Assembly (NCBI GenBank): GCA_036365145.1
Contig: JAEOAD010000240.1
Location: 62,001-126,000, forward strand
Direction: 5' to 3'
Length of the DNA stretch: 64,000 nt
Origin: Orientallactaga sibirica
Taxonomy: Eukaryota; Chordata; Mammalia; Rodentia; Dipodidae
Part shown: in pieces, positions 20,901 through 28,439 of the stretch
How the letters are laid out: each line of letters starts with the position of its first letter
Position numbering within the stretch: the stretch's first letter is position 1
Position numbers and translations under genes: made by a program
Notes under the pieces: model-generated
Seen by the model: only the letters and a program-made list of their open reading frames with translations
Databases searched by the model: none
Told to the model about the DNA's origin: nothing

Positions 20901-23057
20901 AGTAAACTGGGCGTGGTAGTGCATGCCTTTAATCCTAGCACTTGGGAGGCAAAGGTAGGAGGATCGCCATGAGTTCAAGGCCACCCTGAGATTACATAGT
21001 GAATTCCAGGTCAGCCTGAGCTAGAGTGAGACCCTACCTCAAAGAAAAAAACCAAAAAAAAAAAAAAAAAAAAAAAGAAAGAAAAAGAAAAGAAAGAAAA
21101 AAAAATTCTAGTAGTTTGTAAAAGATGTTTAAAATTAAAATACAAACCATGCAGACACTGGGATTAAAGATACATATCTGGGGCTGGAGAGATGGCTTAG
21201 CGGTTAAGGTGTTTGCCTGCAAAGCCAAAGGATCCCAGTTCAACACTCCAGGACCCACATAAGCCAGATGCACTAAGGGGCACATGCATCTGGAGTTCGT
21301 TTGCAGTGGCCAGGAGGCCCTGGAGTGCCCATTCTCTCTCTCTCTCTCTCTCTGCCTCTTTCTCCCTCTCAATTAAATAAATAAAATTTTAAAAAGATAC
21401 ATATCTGATATTAGTCTTATATTTAAAATATACAAAGGACTCTTAACAGTTCAACAATAAAAAAAATATAAATTCCTAAATCTATTTTTATAAACAACAT
21501 AGCATCAACACATGAAACAAAATATGACAGAGCTGAAAGAGTTTAAAAAAAACCCACAAATTTGCAATTATAAATGGGGGTTTCAAGAATATTTTCTCAA
21601 AAGCCATGTAATTAACTACTTGTGAGGTTTGGAATTAGAAAACCATGGAGACAATTTCTTTTGGAGCTCACAGTATTTACTGAACAACAATCAGGATGCT
21701 ATCAAGACTCAAGCAAAGAGAGAAAGCAGGAGGAGGCTTTGAGTCCTCTAGGAAGAAGAAAGGAGCGGGGAAGAGTAGTACTCTGGGAATGCTCCATGGG
21801 CTGTCAGTTTTACAAGATGAGAAATCATGCTAGAGCCACGCATGCTGTCTCAGTTTTTGTAACGTAGGCTCTTCTGTGTTAGATCCAAGGAAGGGGCTAT
21901 TTTCTCCCATCCAGGTGAGGAAGGGCTTAGGCATTAACCATAACAGAAGATGTTGATTTAGTGCCAGACTGGAGTCTGGGTTTACTTACTGGGAGGGGGT
22001 AGAGGCAACTCTTTGAAACCTCAATTTCTATATCTGGGTTTGGGAGGAGGGGGATCTCTGGGGTGATATTACTAGACAGGAAATGAGAAAGGAAATAGGT
22101 AATCTGAACACAAATAGGATCTAAATGCCTAACAAAACTTCAGCCTTTTCAAGCACTCATGAAACAGATACCAAGACAGACCATATAATGTATCTTGAGC
22201 TGTAAAACCACTCTCAACAAATTTAAAGGACTTGACATCATACTGGGTGTATTCTATAACTATGATGAAGTGAATATGCTCTAGAAATTGGACAGAAAGC
22301 TTCCAAAACTACTCTAAATGTAGCTAAAGTACATTTTCTGTCTGTATCAATTCTTTTTCACATAGTATTTTTGTATTTCAATAACAATAAATGAACAATG
22401 TTATGGTCATAAATTGGGTAGTAATCTGTAATCTGACTTATAAACCAACCTTAGGCCATCAGCTATTAAACAGAGGCTACTACTACTTAAAATGACATAT
22501 AATAATAAATTGAACATTTTACCTTCTAATGGAGTGTCCAAAAGACTGGCGTGCTTTGTTTTTACATGAGTTTCTATATCTTGACTATAATCCTCTTTTT
22601 CCCCACAGAATGGACATACAGGAGGACTATATGTTGCTTCAAAAATTGATCCTTTTACCCCATATAATCCAGACTGTTTTTCCTTACTTTTCAGGAACTT
22701 TCCAGATTCAGTTAAGTTCTCTAAATACGTTCTGTCATTAGGCAGGTTTTGAGTTGAACTCTTTGGATGACTAGATGCACCAGCTGAATGAATACCTGAA
22801 TTAACTTCCATTGCACTCTGTAAGGTGTCCTTCCTGTATGAAGTTCCATACTGTATTGTATCTAACCTCTCAAAGTTTCTTTTTGACGTGTTCTGCTCAA
22901 AATGAGCAGTTTCAATATGAAAGCACATTTCATCATAATTTATGCCCGACAACTTGCAAAATGGACATATAACTTCATTTTCCATGTGAACAATCAGGTG
23001 AGCCTTCATGTCTGGTTCTGAGGTTACTGTTTCACCACATATATCACAAGAAAGCAT
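5368..23057 (-). CDS. ZUP1: ZUP1 (ZUFSP) partial gene, coding exons 2-5
   Basis: Four exons with consistent splice signals and phases encode 309 codons plus one base of zinc finger-containing ubiquitin peptidase 1. Human ZUP1 is 578 aa, so the C78 papain-like peptidase half is left of the window. The family cleaves K63-linked ubiquitin chains and acts in the nucleus in genome maintenance. Order: three N-terminal zinc fingers (exon 2), a fourth finger (exon 3), an acidic/Gln-rich helix carrying the ubiquitin-binding MIU (exon 4), and the helical arm leading to the catalytic domain (exon 5). No stop or frameshift interrupts the joined frame and all introns are GT-AG. Introns: 23071-25093, 16817-22522, 6437-16705, 5537-6323. 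Identification rests on near-identity of long motifs such as YDEMCFHIETAHFEQNT to the human protein as I recall it. Confidence 0.95.
5697..5900 (+). repeat. B2-headed tRNA SINE, intron 4 of ZUP1
   Basis: Full copy: GGGCTTGGAGACATGGC head with an A box (TGGCTTAGCAGTTAAGCG) and a B box (GGTTCGAGGC), body ending in (AAAT)n. Flanked by a perfect 16-bp duplication AAAATTAAATCATACA at 5681-5696 and 5901-5916. Confidence 0.9.
5921..5952 (+). repeat. (CA)n microsatellite
   Basis: About 16 CA units directly after the SINE target duplication, within ZUP1 intron 4. Confidence 0.95.
6008..6219 (+). repeat. B2-headed tRNA SINE, intron 4 of ZUP1
   Basis: Second copy in the 787-base intron 4, antisense to ZUP1. 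Head GGGCTGAAGAGATGGCTTGG, CT-rich tract, then (AAAT)n. With the copy at 5697 the intron is mostly SINE. Confidence 0.88.
6324..6436 (-). CDS. ZUP1: ZUP1 coding exon 4 (MIU helix)
   Basis: 113 bases. It starts after CTTAATAG with GC completing the Gly codon of exon 3, then 37 codons from MDQC to EFQKLQ, ending before a GTACAAAG donor (6318-6323). The segment DRELAHQLQQEEDR is the motif-interacting-with-ubiquitin helix of the family. One Glu present in the human IEEFQ segment is absent here (EMEFQ). The acceptor has a poor pyrimidine tract and competes with a better-looking one 34-38 bases upstream (see findings). Confidence 0.93.
6480..7250. other. ZUP1 intron 3, unique-looking part
   Basis: AT-rich intronic DNA between exon 4 and the first SINE of the repeat cluster. 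No exon, RNA gene or repeat that I can name. Confidence 0.5.
7251..7418 (+). repeat. B2-headed tRNA SINE (diverged)
   Basis: GGACTGGAGAGATGGCTAAAC head, B-box region partly deleted, body GCAGGAGGCCCTGGCATGCCC, CT-rich end. Lies head-to-tail against the minus-strand copy that follows. Confidence 0.8.
7428..7564 (-). repeat. B2-headed SINE, 3' half, cut by MaLR array
   Basis: Starts at a (TTTA)n/(GA)n tail and runs to GTGCCAC, where the MaLR LTR begins at 7565. The matching 5' half of a minus SINE is at 14243-14365, beyond the array. Confidence 0.75.
7565..7916 (+). repeat. MaLR-type LTR 1 of array
   Basis: TGTGGTAGTTTGAA...GCTACA, 352 bases, with the AATAAATAAT poly(A) signal near 7841. Directly followed by a primer-binding-site-like TGGTACTAAGAGTGGGG (7921-7937) resembling the complement of a leucine tRNA 3' end, as expected for ERVL/MaLR. 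Confidence 0.85.
7917..9106 (+). mobile_element. MaLR internal region, copy 1
   Basis: 1.19 kb between two LTRs, ending in a G-rich polypurine-like GGGGGCCAGGGGCAGAA before LTR 2. Contains a 93-codon frame (7942-8223) and a 106-codon frame (8581-8901). MaLR internal regions are non-autonomous and normally considered non-coding. Copy 4 at 12628 is about 90% similar by eye and keeps the 93-codon frame. Confidence 0.8.
9107..9462 (+). repeat. MaLR-type LTR 2 of array
   Basis: Same LTR family as 7565: TGTGGTAGTTTGAATTG start, GCTGTTGCTACA end. Serves as 3' LTR for copy 1 and 5' LTR for copy 2, the signature of LTR-LTR tandem amplification. Confidence 0.85.
9463..10648 (+). other. Mosaic tract A (blended repeats)
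   Basis: Occupies the place of MaLR internal copy 2, but blocks of ~10-40 bases alternate between MaLR-internal sequence, a minus-strand SINE and the ERV LTR family of 1440. Example: SINE-like GGTCCTGGAGAATAAAACCC is followed at once by MaLR-like bases. Frames here (e.g. 10236-10493) are not believable genes. Most likely a consensus or gap-fill artefact. Confidence 0.65.
10649..11026 (+). repeat. MaLR-type LTR 3 of array
   Basis: TGTGGTAGTTTGAATTG...GCTACA. Mostly clean LTR sequence between the two mosaic tracts. Confidence 0.8.
11027..12251 (+). other. Mosaic tract B (blended repeats and ERV LTR)
   Basis: Again where a MaLR internal region is expected. It opens with a minus SINE (CCACCTTGTGCATCTGGCTT) interleaved with MaLR words, passes a (GA)n SINE tail near 11600, then ERV-LTR-like sequence (11687-12250) itself mixed with MaLR words. 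It shares the same odd junctions with tract A, such as CAGACACAGAAGAAATAATG in both, so both tracts were blended from the same ingredients. Confidence 0.65.
12252..12627 (+). repeat. MaLR-type LTR 4 of array
   Basis: TGTGGTAGTTTGAATAT...CTACTACA. Preceded by ACCCC (12247-12251); LTR 5 ends before CCCCC (14189-14193). A 5-bp duplication is plausible but C-rich, so uncertain. The ERV LTR sequence left of it continues right of LTR 5, so this MaLR copy probably inserted into that LTR. Confidence 0.85.
12628..13807 (+). mobile_element. MaLR internal region, copy 4 (clean)
   Basis: 1.18 kb with primer-binding-like TGGTACCAGGAGTGAG at 12634-12649. Unblended, parallel to copy 1 along its whole length. 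Keeps the 93-codon frame at 12650-12931 with 13 amino-acid differences from copy 1. The second frame (13298-13543) is frameshifted relative to copy 1. Confidence 0.85.
13808..14188 (+). repeat. MaLR-type LTR 5 of array
   Basis: TGTGGTAGTTTGAATAT...CTACTACA, very close to LTR 4, as expected for the pair of one insertion. Confidence 0.85.
14189..14242 (+). repeat. 3' end of ERV LTR resumed after MaLR
   Basis: Matches 1763-1820 of the first LTR (GGGCTGGCCCTAGGGGGAACC) and ends ACCCCAACA. This is the missing tail of the LTR interrupted at 12251. Confidence 0.75.
14243..14365 (-). repeat. B2-headed SINE, 5' half
   Basis: Reads GTGCATCTGGC...GCTAAGCCATCTC, the complement of the SINE head with A and B boxes. 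It lacks the tail, which lies left of the array at 7428-7564. Confidence 0.75.
14366..14802. other. ZUP1 intron 3, no feature seen
   Basis: Non-repetitive-looking intronic DNA. The minus-strand 100-codon frame at 14580-14882 runs into the B1 and has no recognisable domain. Confidence 0.45.
14803..14958 (+). repeat. B1 SINE
   Basis: GCTGGGTGTGGTGG...CAGCACTTGGGAGGCAGAGG...GAGACCCTAC plus A tail. Flanked by imperfect duplications around CCCTGACTCAAGCT / CCCTAATTCAAGCT. Confidence 0.9.
14985..15400 (+). repeat. Gammaretrovirus-like solo LTR (probable)
   Basis: Promoter-like order: CCAAT (AACCAATC, ~15060 and ~15150), TATAAAA at 15195-15201, AATAAA at 15268-15273, then a GT-rich and CA-ending stretch. 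Boundaries and target duplication not resolved. Confidence 0.5.
15753..15950 (+). repeat. B2-headed tRNA SINE
   Basis: GGGCTGGAGAGACAGATTAGC head through (AAAT)n tail. Intron 3 of ZUP1, antisense. Confidence 0.88.
16183..16409 (-). repeat. B2-headed tRNA SINE
   Basis: (TTTA)n and (GA)n at left, CCATCTCTCCAGCCCC head complement at right. Intron 3, sense to ZUP1. Confidence 0.88.
16706..16816 (-). CDS. ZUP1: ZUP1 coding exon 3 (fourth zinc finger)
   Basis: 111 bases between a TTAATACAG acceptor and a GTATGC donor. Encodes DCDHPLYNCPMCGLICTNYH... to SSFQQG, a C2H2 finger with Cys pair CPMC and the His pair in EHVDLH. Phase 1 in and out. Codons join exon 2 (PLE + G|AC) and exon 4 (G|GC ATG) without loss. 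Confidence 0.95.
17578..17930 (+). repeat. B1-like SINE split by a B2-headed SINE
   Basis: B1-like words at 17578-17605 and 17823-17920 are separated by a minus SINE at about 17606-17822. The inserted SINE is flanked by imperfect duplications TGAAATCTTAGCATTTTA and TGAAATGCTAGCACTTTA. Confidence 0.75.
17606..17822 (-). repeat. B2-headed SINE with CTCF-like core
   Basis: Complement of the SINE with an extra segment containing CCACTAGGTGGCGCA on the minus strand (17683-17697). That matches the CTCF core CCNCYAGRKGGCRSY at 14 of 15 positions. Confidence 0.75.
18088..18123 (+). pseudogene. RNU2: U2 snRNA 5'-end fragment
   Basis: Reads ATCGCTTCTTGGCCTTTTGG and continues GCTAAGATAAAGTGTA, the first ~36 nt of U2 with two changes. 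It then stops and is followed by an A-rich stretch. A truncated retrotransposed snRNA piece, not a functional gene: no branch-recognition region and no Sm site. Confidence 0.85.
18304..18690 (-). repeat. MaLR/ORR1-like solo LTR (probable)
   Basis: On the minus strand it carries AATAAACCCCTGTTTCC (poly(A) signal region, complement of 18363-18379) and ends ...CTACAACA at 18304-18312. Left and right limits are approximate. Confidence 0.5.
18691..19477. other. ZUP1 intron 2, no feature seen
   Basis: AT-rich, with one poly(T) run at 19271-19287 that may be an old retroposed tail. Nothing coding. Confidence 0.45.
19478..19634 (+). repeat. B1 SINE
   Basis: TCAGGCATGGCGGCACACACC...GCAAGACTCTGCC then C-rich/A tail. 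Short duplication GATAATCT on both sides. Confidence 0.85.
19853..20130 (+). repeat. B2-headed SINE, long subfamily with CTCF-like core
   Basis: Perfect 14-bp target duplication AAATACAAACAAAA (19839-19852 and 20131-20144). Carries the extra GCGCAATGCCGC...CCACAAGTGGGCGCA block (19977-19991) and the CAGCAGCTGAGAGACTGCTGG body that define this subfamily. Confidence 0.9.
20145..20904. other. ZUP1 intron 2, no feature seen
   Basis: Very AT-rich. The minus 77-codon frame at 20432-20665 is hydrophobic from T-richness only. Confidence 0.45.
20905..21103 (+). repeat. B1 SINE with long A-rich tail
   Basis: AACTGGGCGTGGTAGTGC...GACCCTACC then (A)n/(GAAA)n to 21103. Flanking AAATTTTCTAGTA / AAAATTCTAGTA. 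Confidence 0.9.
21181..21392 (+). repeat. B2-headed tRNA SINE
   Basis: Perfect 15-bp duplication AAAGATACATATCTG (21166-21180 and 21393-21407). Intact A box and near-intact B box. Confidence 0.92.
21408..22522. other. ZUP1 intron 2, 3' of exon 2
   Basis: No repeat or exon recognised. The exon 2 frame reads on into this intron to 22407 but has no similarity to ZUP1 beyond the donor at 22521-22522. Confidence 0.5.
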
Positions 23058-23070
23058 GGTGTGCAGGAAC
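22523..23070 (-). CDS. ZUP1: ZUP1 exon 2: start codon and three zinc fingers
   Basis: The exon starts after TTTCTAG. The ATG at 23055-23057 gives MLSCDICGE, the known N-terminus of the family; an upstream in-frame ATG at 23082-23084 is intronic and not used. 178 codons plus one base follow. Fingers: residues ~4-24 (CDIC...H...H), ~40-62 (CPFC...HIETAH), ~155-180 (CPFC...HVKTKH). The linker between fingers 2 and 3 is shorter than in human by about 15-20 residues. The donor is GAAG|GTAAAA at 22522. Confidence 0.96.
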
Positions 23071-23243
23071 CTAGAAATGAACACAGAGTCACTCTAAGTT
23101 TCAAAGTAAGAAATGAAGAAAAATGCATTTCATAAATGATTTGGAACTACTCTTTTGTATTTAGAGGTGTATCACTTTGATCAAGAAATCTTCAAACTAC
23201 TTACTACTCTTCCTCAATTATAGACTTTATAAATCTCAAGCAA

Positions 23244-23460
23244 GGGCTGGAGAGATGGCTTAGCGGTTAAACACTTGCCTATAGAGCCTAAGGACCCGGT
23301 TCGAGGCTCGATTCTCCAGGTAAGCCAGATGCACAAGGGGGTGCATCATCTGGAAGTGGCTAGAGGCCCTGGCACGCCCATTCTCTCTCTCTCTCTACCT
23401 GCCTATTTCTGTATCTCTCTCTCTCAAATAAATAAATAAAAAATAAAATATTAAAAAAAA
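23244..23460 (+). repeat. B2-headed tRNA SINE, ZUP1 intron 1
   Basis: Perfect 15-bp duplication ATAAATCTCAAGCAA (23229-23243 and 23461-23475). Confidence 0.92.
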
Positions 23461-23475
23461 ATAAATCTCAAGCAA

Positions 23476-24403
23476 AATTTCATCACAGGTTAAGCATCTC
23501 TAACATGAGAATCTAAATTGCTCCAAAATTCACAACATTTGAGCTCTAACATGTTACCAGAAGTGGATCTACACCTGACCTTCATCTGATGGATGGCAGT
23601 CAAAACACAAGCACAGTAAAAATATCAATACATGTGTATATAATTATGTGTATAACACATAACTGAATTGTGTTTACAGTTCCATCTCAATGCCTCAAGG
23701 GTGTGTAAACACTCCAAAATCCTACAATATACAAAATCTTAAAATTTCTGTTCCTAAGCATTTTAGACAAGGGATATTCAACCTGTAACTACATTTCGTT
23801 TGTCCCTACAAGACATCCACAATAATAATAATGAAACCAAGTAACTTAAGAAAAAACAATTCCAAAATGTGTTTGGTCTGGGGGAATGGAAACAAATTAT
23901 GTGGAACAAATTATCCAGGTAAAATATGGTAAAAATAAATAGAAGAAGCCGTTTCATCAGCTAATGTATCTGAACATTGGAATTTAATGTACATTTCAAA
24001 GGGGGAAGATAGATATACCTTAATTCCACTTGAAATCTTTTCTAAAATAGGTCAAACTAAGTACTACTGCTATCATTCTACACATGGAGAAAACCTTGCT
24101 CACTTGAGTCACTCAGAGGCAAAAGCACTTATTCCTGAGGCTAGGAAATTGAATTGTAGACCCAAGTTTCATCGTTTTAGGAAAGATCTTATCTCTCTGA
24201 GGTCTATCAAGTTATACTAGATCAACAATCAATTTTAAATTTTATGAACTAATCAAGTACTTTCTACTTATGAAGATGGTGTTAAGAAATCATTTTTTAA
24301 AAGGAATCATACCACCACCTTACATTGCTCAGCTAAGAAGTACTTAAAAGCAAGAAGGAAAAAAAAAGGGGGCATTTTTCCCTTAATTAAATAAATTGAG
24401 CTT
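23476..24403. other. ZUP1 intron 1, mostly unrecognised
   Basis: A possible old MIR-like stretch at about 24066-24150 (CATTCTACACATGGAGAAAA). No exon. Confidence 0.35.
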
Positions 24404-24603
24404 GGGGCTGCAGAAATGGCTTAGTGGTTAAGGCGCTTGCCTGCAAAGCCAAAGGATTCAGATTCGATTCCCCAGAACCTACATAAAGCCAGATGCACAT
24501 GCTGGCGCAGACATCTGGAGTTTGTTTGCAGAGGCTGAAGGCCCTAGCGCGCCCATTCTCTTTCTATCTGCCTCTCTCTCACACAAATAAATAAAAATGT
24601 TTT
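24404..24603 (+). repeat. B2-headed tRNA SINE, promoter-proximal
   Basis: TTGGGGCTGCAGAAATGGC head to (AAAT)n. Ends about 100 bases before the GC-rich promoter region. Confidence 0.88.
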
Positions 24604-24699
24604 TTAAATATTGAACTTTACAAAAATTCCACATTGCTTTTTTTCCTCGTTTCTTTGCAGAGAAACGAAAGTAAGTTTCTAATTTTAGAAGTTCTTTTG

Positions 24700-25290
24700 A
24701 CTCCCAAGAGGGAGAAACTCCGCGTCGTTTCTTTTCTTCCGGGCCTGGGGCACACGGGCAGGTAAAGAGTACGCCTGGAAAGGACCCGGGAGGGGATGGA
24801 TAAGCAGGCTGATGCCAGTGCCAGCCTGGTGCGTGATGCCAGGAGGAGGTAAAGGCTGAGTCTGACAAATCCTAAGCCAAAGTCCAGATCCAGATCCCGG
24901 GCACGAAAACAGACCGGACCAAGTGCCAGAGCTCGAAGCGTGGGGACAGGGAAGGTGAGGTCAGGCCTTAGCCTGCAGGTGAACGGACCATCACCGGCCC
25001 AGAGCTCGCAGGGCTTGGCGTCCGCCCGCCGCGCGCGCCCACGCCCGCTCCTTGGCTGCACGAAAGGCCCCCGCCAGGCCTTCAAGTACTCACAGCTTCA
25101 CAGTACGCGGAGAAAGAACCCGGGACTCCAAGAAACTCCAGACCTCAGTATCACTTTTGAGAAAGAACACACACACCCCCACCTCCGCACACAAAACCTT
25201 CACTTCCTTAATACTCCGGAAAAGAGGGAATCCCACAATGCCCCGGTCCATGCTGCTAGAGCATGCTGGGAGTCGAAGTCATTTTTTGTG
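24700..25290 (-). promoter_or_regulatory. ZUP1: ZUP1 CpG-rich promoter region
   Basis: The only long GC- and CpG-rich block in the window (e.g. GCCCGCCGCGCGCGCCC at 25022-25038). Two half-sites of the ZNF143-type element TCCCAGNATGC face each other: TCCCACAATGC on plus at 25231-25241 and TCCCAGCATGC on minus at 25261-25271. An ETS core CCGGAA sits at 25216-25221 and AGGAAG on minus near 25203-25208. TATA-less, typical of a housekeeping gene. Large frames across it (24618-25085, 24940-25362) are GC artefacts. Confidence 0.75.
25094..25230 (-). other. ZUP1: ZUP1 exon 1, non-coding (probable)
   Basis: A good donor on the minus strand, TGAAGCT|GTGAGTACT (GTGAGT = 25088-25093), lies just downstream of the ZNF143/ETS cluster. 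The transcription start is not defined; the right end is a guess. ZUP1 in human also has a 5'-UTR exon before the ATG exon. Confidence 0.5.
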
Positions 25291-25394
25291 TCCTTCCCAG
25301 TGGGGAGTCCCCTCAGGAAGAGAAACTTAGGCTCTGAGACTTCTAAGACTGCAATTGAGTAAATTCTTAAGGTGAGTCCGTTGTAAATGGTAAA

Positions 25395-25441
25395 ATTATG
25401 AACTGGAAGATGACTTAGTGGCTAAAGGCACTTGCTTACAA
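25395..25441 (+). repeat. B2-headed SINE, 5' fragment
   Basis: AACTGGAAGATGACTTAGTGG...CACTTGCTTAC only; the body is missing. Confidence 0.6.
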
Positions 25442-25609
25442 TGGAAACATTATGTCGGACCTAAATCTGTTGGGGGTATTTATGACATTTGATTGGTATA
25501 TTTTAAAAGATAATTCTAAGGATACGGTTAAACACGATACATTGTGCAAAATATATTTCTCTGCTACTCAAAATCTACTAAAAAGACAATAAAAGAATAA
25601 AAATCATAA

Positions 25610-25804
25610 GCTGAGCGTGGTGGTGGTGGTGCTGACCTTTAATCCCAGCACTCAGGAGGCAGAGGTAGAAGGACTGCCATGAGTTTGAGGCCACTCTGAG
25701 ATTACATAGTGAATTCCCTGTGAGTCTGGGTTAGAGCCAGACCCTGCCTCGAAAAACAAAACAAACAAACAAAACAAAACAAAAAACAAAACAAAACAAA
25801 AACA
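25610..25804 (+). repeat. B1 SINE with (AAAAC)n tail
   Basis: GCTGAGCGTGGTGGTGG...ACCCTGCCTCG followed by a long AAAAC tract to 25804. Confidence 0.9.
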
Positions 25805-26003
25805 GCTAATGATATCTTTTCAAAACATTGAAAGCTATAAAGAGGATGAATTAATAGTAGTATCCAACTTAGCTAAGAAGTAAGAAAAAAAAAAGAAGTG
25901 AAGAAATGTACAGAAGAAAACAAAGAAAGGAGAAAATTGTGAAAATGATGGTAAATGTAGAATGTCTGATTAAGGGGCAGTCAGAATTCTGCTTCTAAAT
26001 TTC

Positions 26004-26150
26004 CATCATTGCACATGTCTTTAATCTCAGCAATTGGGAGACAGAGGTAGGAGGATCCCTGTGAGTTTGAGGCCAGCCTGAGAATACATAATGAATTCCA
26101 TGTCAGCCTGGGCTAGAGTGAGACACTACCTGGGGTGGGGGGGACCATAA
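26004..26150 (+). repeat. B1 SINE
   Basis: Head-truncated: CATTGCACATGTCTTTAATC...GAGACACTACC then a G-rich end. Confidence 0.85.
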
Positions 26151-26452
26151 CAAAAAACTCCTGAAATTTAAAATTATCAAAGAAAATAAATTGAAGATCA
26201 TTTTCCCAAAACATAGTAGTAGCAAGAAGCTCCTACTAAAATGAGGTAAGAAGCAAAGAAAGTGGAAAATAAGGAATTCAACAAAAATCTCCATATGAAT
26301 GAAGGAGAAAATAAGTGGAGGGAAGAAACAACTGAGAAACTACCTCTGTTTAGGACTAAATTGATAATATAAGCATAATAACTCCTTTAGATATGTACTT
26401 GTCTTAATTTATGGAATCTCTGGGTGTGTTGCCTTCATGCAGAAGAAATTAA

Positions 26453-26503
26453 TGATCTTGAGATAAGGATGATCTTGAGATAAGGATGATCTTGAGATGA
26501 GGA
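26453..26503 (+). repeat. 17-bp tandem repeat, three units
   Basis: GATCTTGAGATAAGGAT repeated three times with one change in the last. Confidence 0.9.
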
Positions 26504-26582
26504 TACTATCCTGGTGGATGCAATGTGATTCTAAAGGTCCTAATAAGAGGAAAGTTGTTTACTTGTATTAAAAGTTTCTTGG

Positions 26583-26695
26583 CTCGGGAGGCAGAGGTAG
26601 GAGGATTGCCATGAGTTCGAGGCCATCCTGATACTACATAGTGAATTCCAGGTCAGCCTGGGCTAGAGTGAAACTCTTACCTCAAAAAAAAAAAA
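26583..26695 (+). repeat. 5'-truncated B1 SINE
   Basis: Flanked by a perfect 13-bp duplication AAAAGTTTCTTGG (26570-26582 and 26696-26708). The left third of B1 is absent at insertion, so this is a truncated retrotransposition. Confidence 0.92.
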
Positions 26696-27117
26696 AAAAG
26701 TTTCTTGGGAGGGAGGAGAGGGGGAAATAAAGGAACAGACTAGCTAAATGACAAAATTCTATTAATATTTCAAAAGCCCCATCCATGTTCTTTTATTAGT
26801 ATTTCCTCTTCAGTCATACATATACACTTTTTTTCTCCTCTGTTTATCAGCCAGTTAGCGCCGAAAATATAGCTCTTGTCTTCATGGGAATCATGTTGTT
26901 TACCTTGTATATTTTATATCTAGCTTGACATCTAGACAAGACTGCTTGGAGAACTAACTCCAAGGTGAATATGGGACTTGTGTTTTATTATTTATAGTAC
27001 CTCATCTGGAGTTTCTTGTTGCATTAAGATGTGAATAAAACTTTTGTATAAAGCTGCAAGTGTTATATAATCCAAAATTATAAAATAATGGCAAATTAAA
27101 AGGCTTTTTAACAAGTA

Positions 27118-27225
27118 CTTGGGTAGCCAAAACAGGCGGATTGCCACGACTTTGAGGATATTCTGAGCTACATAGTTCTAGGTCAGCCTGGGCTACATAT
27201 TAACACCTTGTCTCAATCAATCGAT
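27118..27225 (+). repeat. B1-like SINE fragment
   Basis: CAAAACAGGCGGATTGCCACG...GTCAGCCTGGGCTAC. Diverged, no head. Confidence 0.6.
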
Positions 27226-28260
27226 AAATAAACAGATCAACAGATATTGTTGATGCAAAAGATACAGCTCTCATCTCAAAAGGAATAAGAGATAGTTTAT
27301 TGTGGAGCCAAATATGAGTGACCATGGCCTGGGAACAAAGATTTAAGCTACCCCAAATTCCATGTTCCAATGTGTCAACAATTTCATGAAGGTTTTATAG
27401 TTACAGAACAAAAAAAGTCATAAATCGAGGCACTTTTCAAGTACATTGGTGACCATCAGGGATGCAGATTATAGCAAAGCAGGGAAATCTCCACCATAGG
27501 CCTCAGATGCTATCTGACGACATTCTTAGTCTTTGGGTTGGTGGAAGCTGGTGGGCTGTCAGGACATTCCAAAAAGGTTGAATCTGATCAACTGATAGTC
27601 ACATGTTAGGTCAGTCACAGAGGTGGGCAATAAATGGCTATTGGGGGACTAAAGGTAGCCCAAGGTAATTAGGTTTTGGTTTTGCAACATCGCATCTCTC
27701 TGTGATCACAGGAGCTTTATTAGTCCATTCAGACTTCTGAAGGTAGGTGCAGCAGATGGCGTGCTTTTCTGGGAACTTTACTTCACAATATAAATAAATA
27801 CAAAGTAGGAAAAATGAGCACATAAAACGTTGTGTGACATGAATGAGGCTGAAACTTTCATAGGTGTGTTTGCTAGGTAAGTATCTAAAGTGGTGCCCAG
27901 TATATTAAAACCCTCAGTATTACATGGCAGGATAAATGGCTAGATGAACAATTAACGAACTGAGATCTTTTGCTTTGATGGCACATGGAGGACTGCCTCA
28001 ATCATAAGATCCCAAAGTATGCACGCAGCTTTAATGGTCTGGTTTAGTTCTTCAAGTGGTTGAGTGGGGCTGGGGCGGGCCATCTCTGACACCTCTGCCA
28101 CCATGGCGTGCAAGAGCTTCTGGGTACCCAGCCTCAGGGTCTGGGAAGAGCTACAGGCAGAAATCATCTTGGTCTTCCACAGTGGGACTAGGCAACATTA
28201 TTGGAGCTCTCTCCATTTGATGTTTTGTGGTGTTTCTTTTTGCTGTCTGCCCATCAGTGT
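27226..28260. other. Unassigned; possible LTR-type repeat near 27280-27600
   Basis: GATAGTTTATTGTGGAGCC (27290 onward) resembles the complement of an LTR poly(A) region seen in rodent LTR repeats; I cannot name the family. No gene. The frames at 27638-28285 show no domain. Confidence 0.3.
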
Positions 28261-28264
28261 GGGA

Positions 28265-28438
28265 GGAAACAAGAGAGAGAGATAGAATGGTCACACCAGG
28301 GCCTTCAGCCACTGCAAATGAACTCCAGACATATACACCATCTTGTGCATCTGGCTTACGTGGGTGCTGGGGAATTGAACAGAGGTCCTTTGGCTTTGCA
28401 GGAAAATGCCTTAACTGCTAAGCCATCTCTCCAGCCCC
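28265..28438 (-). repeat. B2-headed tRNA SINE
   Basis: (GA)n tail remnant left, GCTAAGCCATCTCTCCAGCC at right. Confidence 0.85.
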
Positions 28439-28439
28439 T

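Noticed and set aside
22407..22522. Extension of ZUP1 exon 2 frame by ~37 residues
   Set aside because: Passes a good GTAAAA donor whose phase fits exon 3 exactly; the extension has no ZUP1 similarity.
24618..25362. Long overlapping frames on both strands in the GC-rich region (up to 155 codons)
   Set aside because: Few stops are expected in CpG-rich DNA. The frames overlap each other, have no domains and cross the ZUP1 promoter and first exon.
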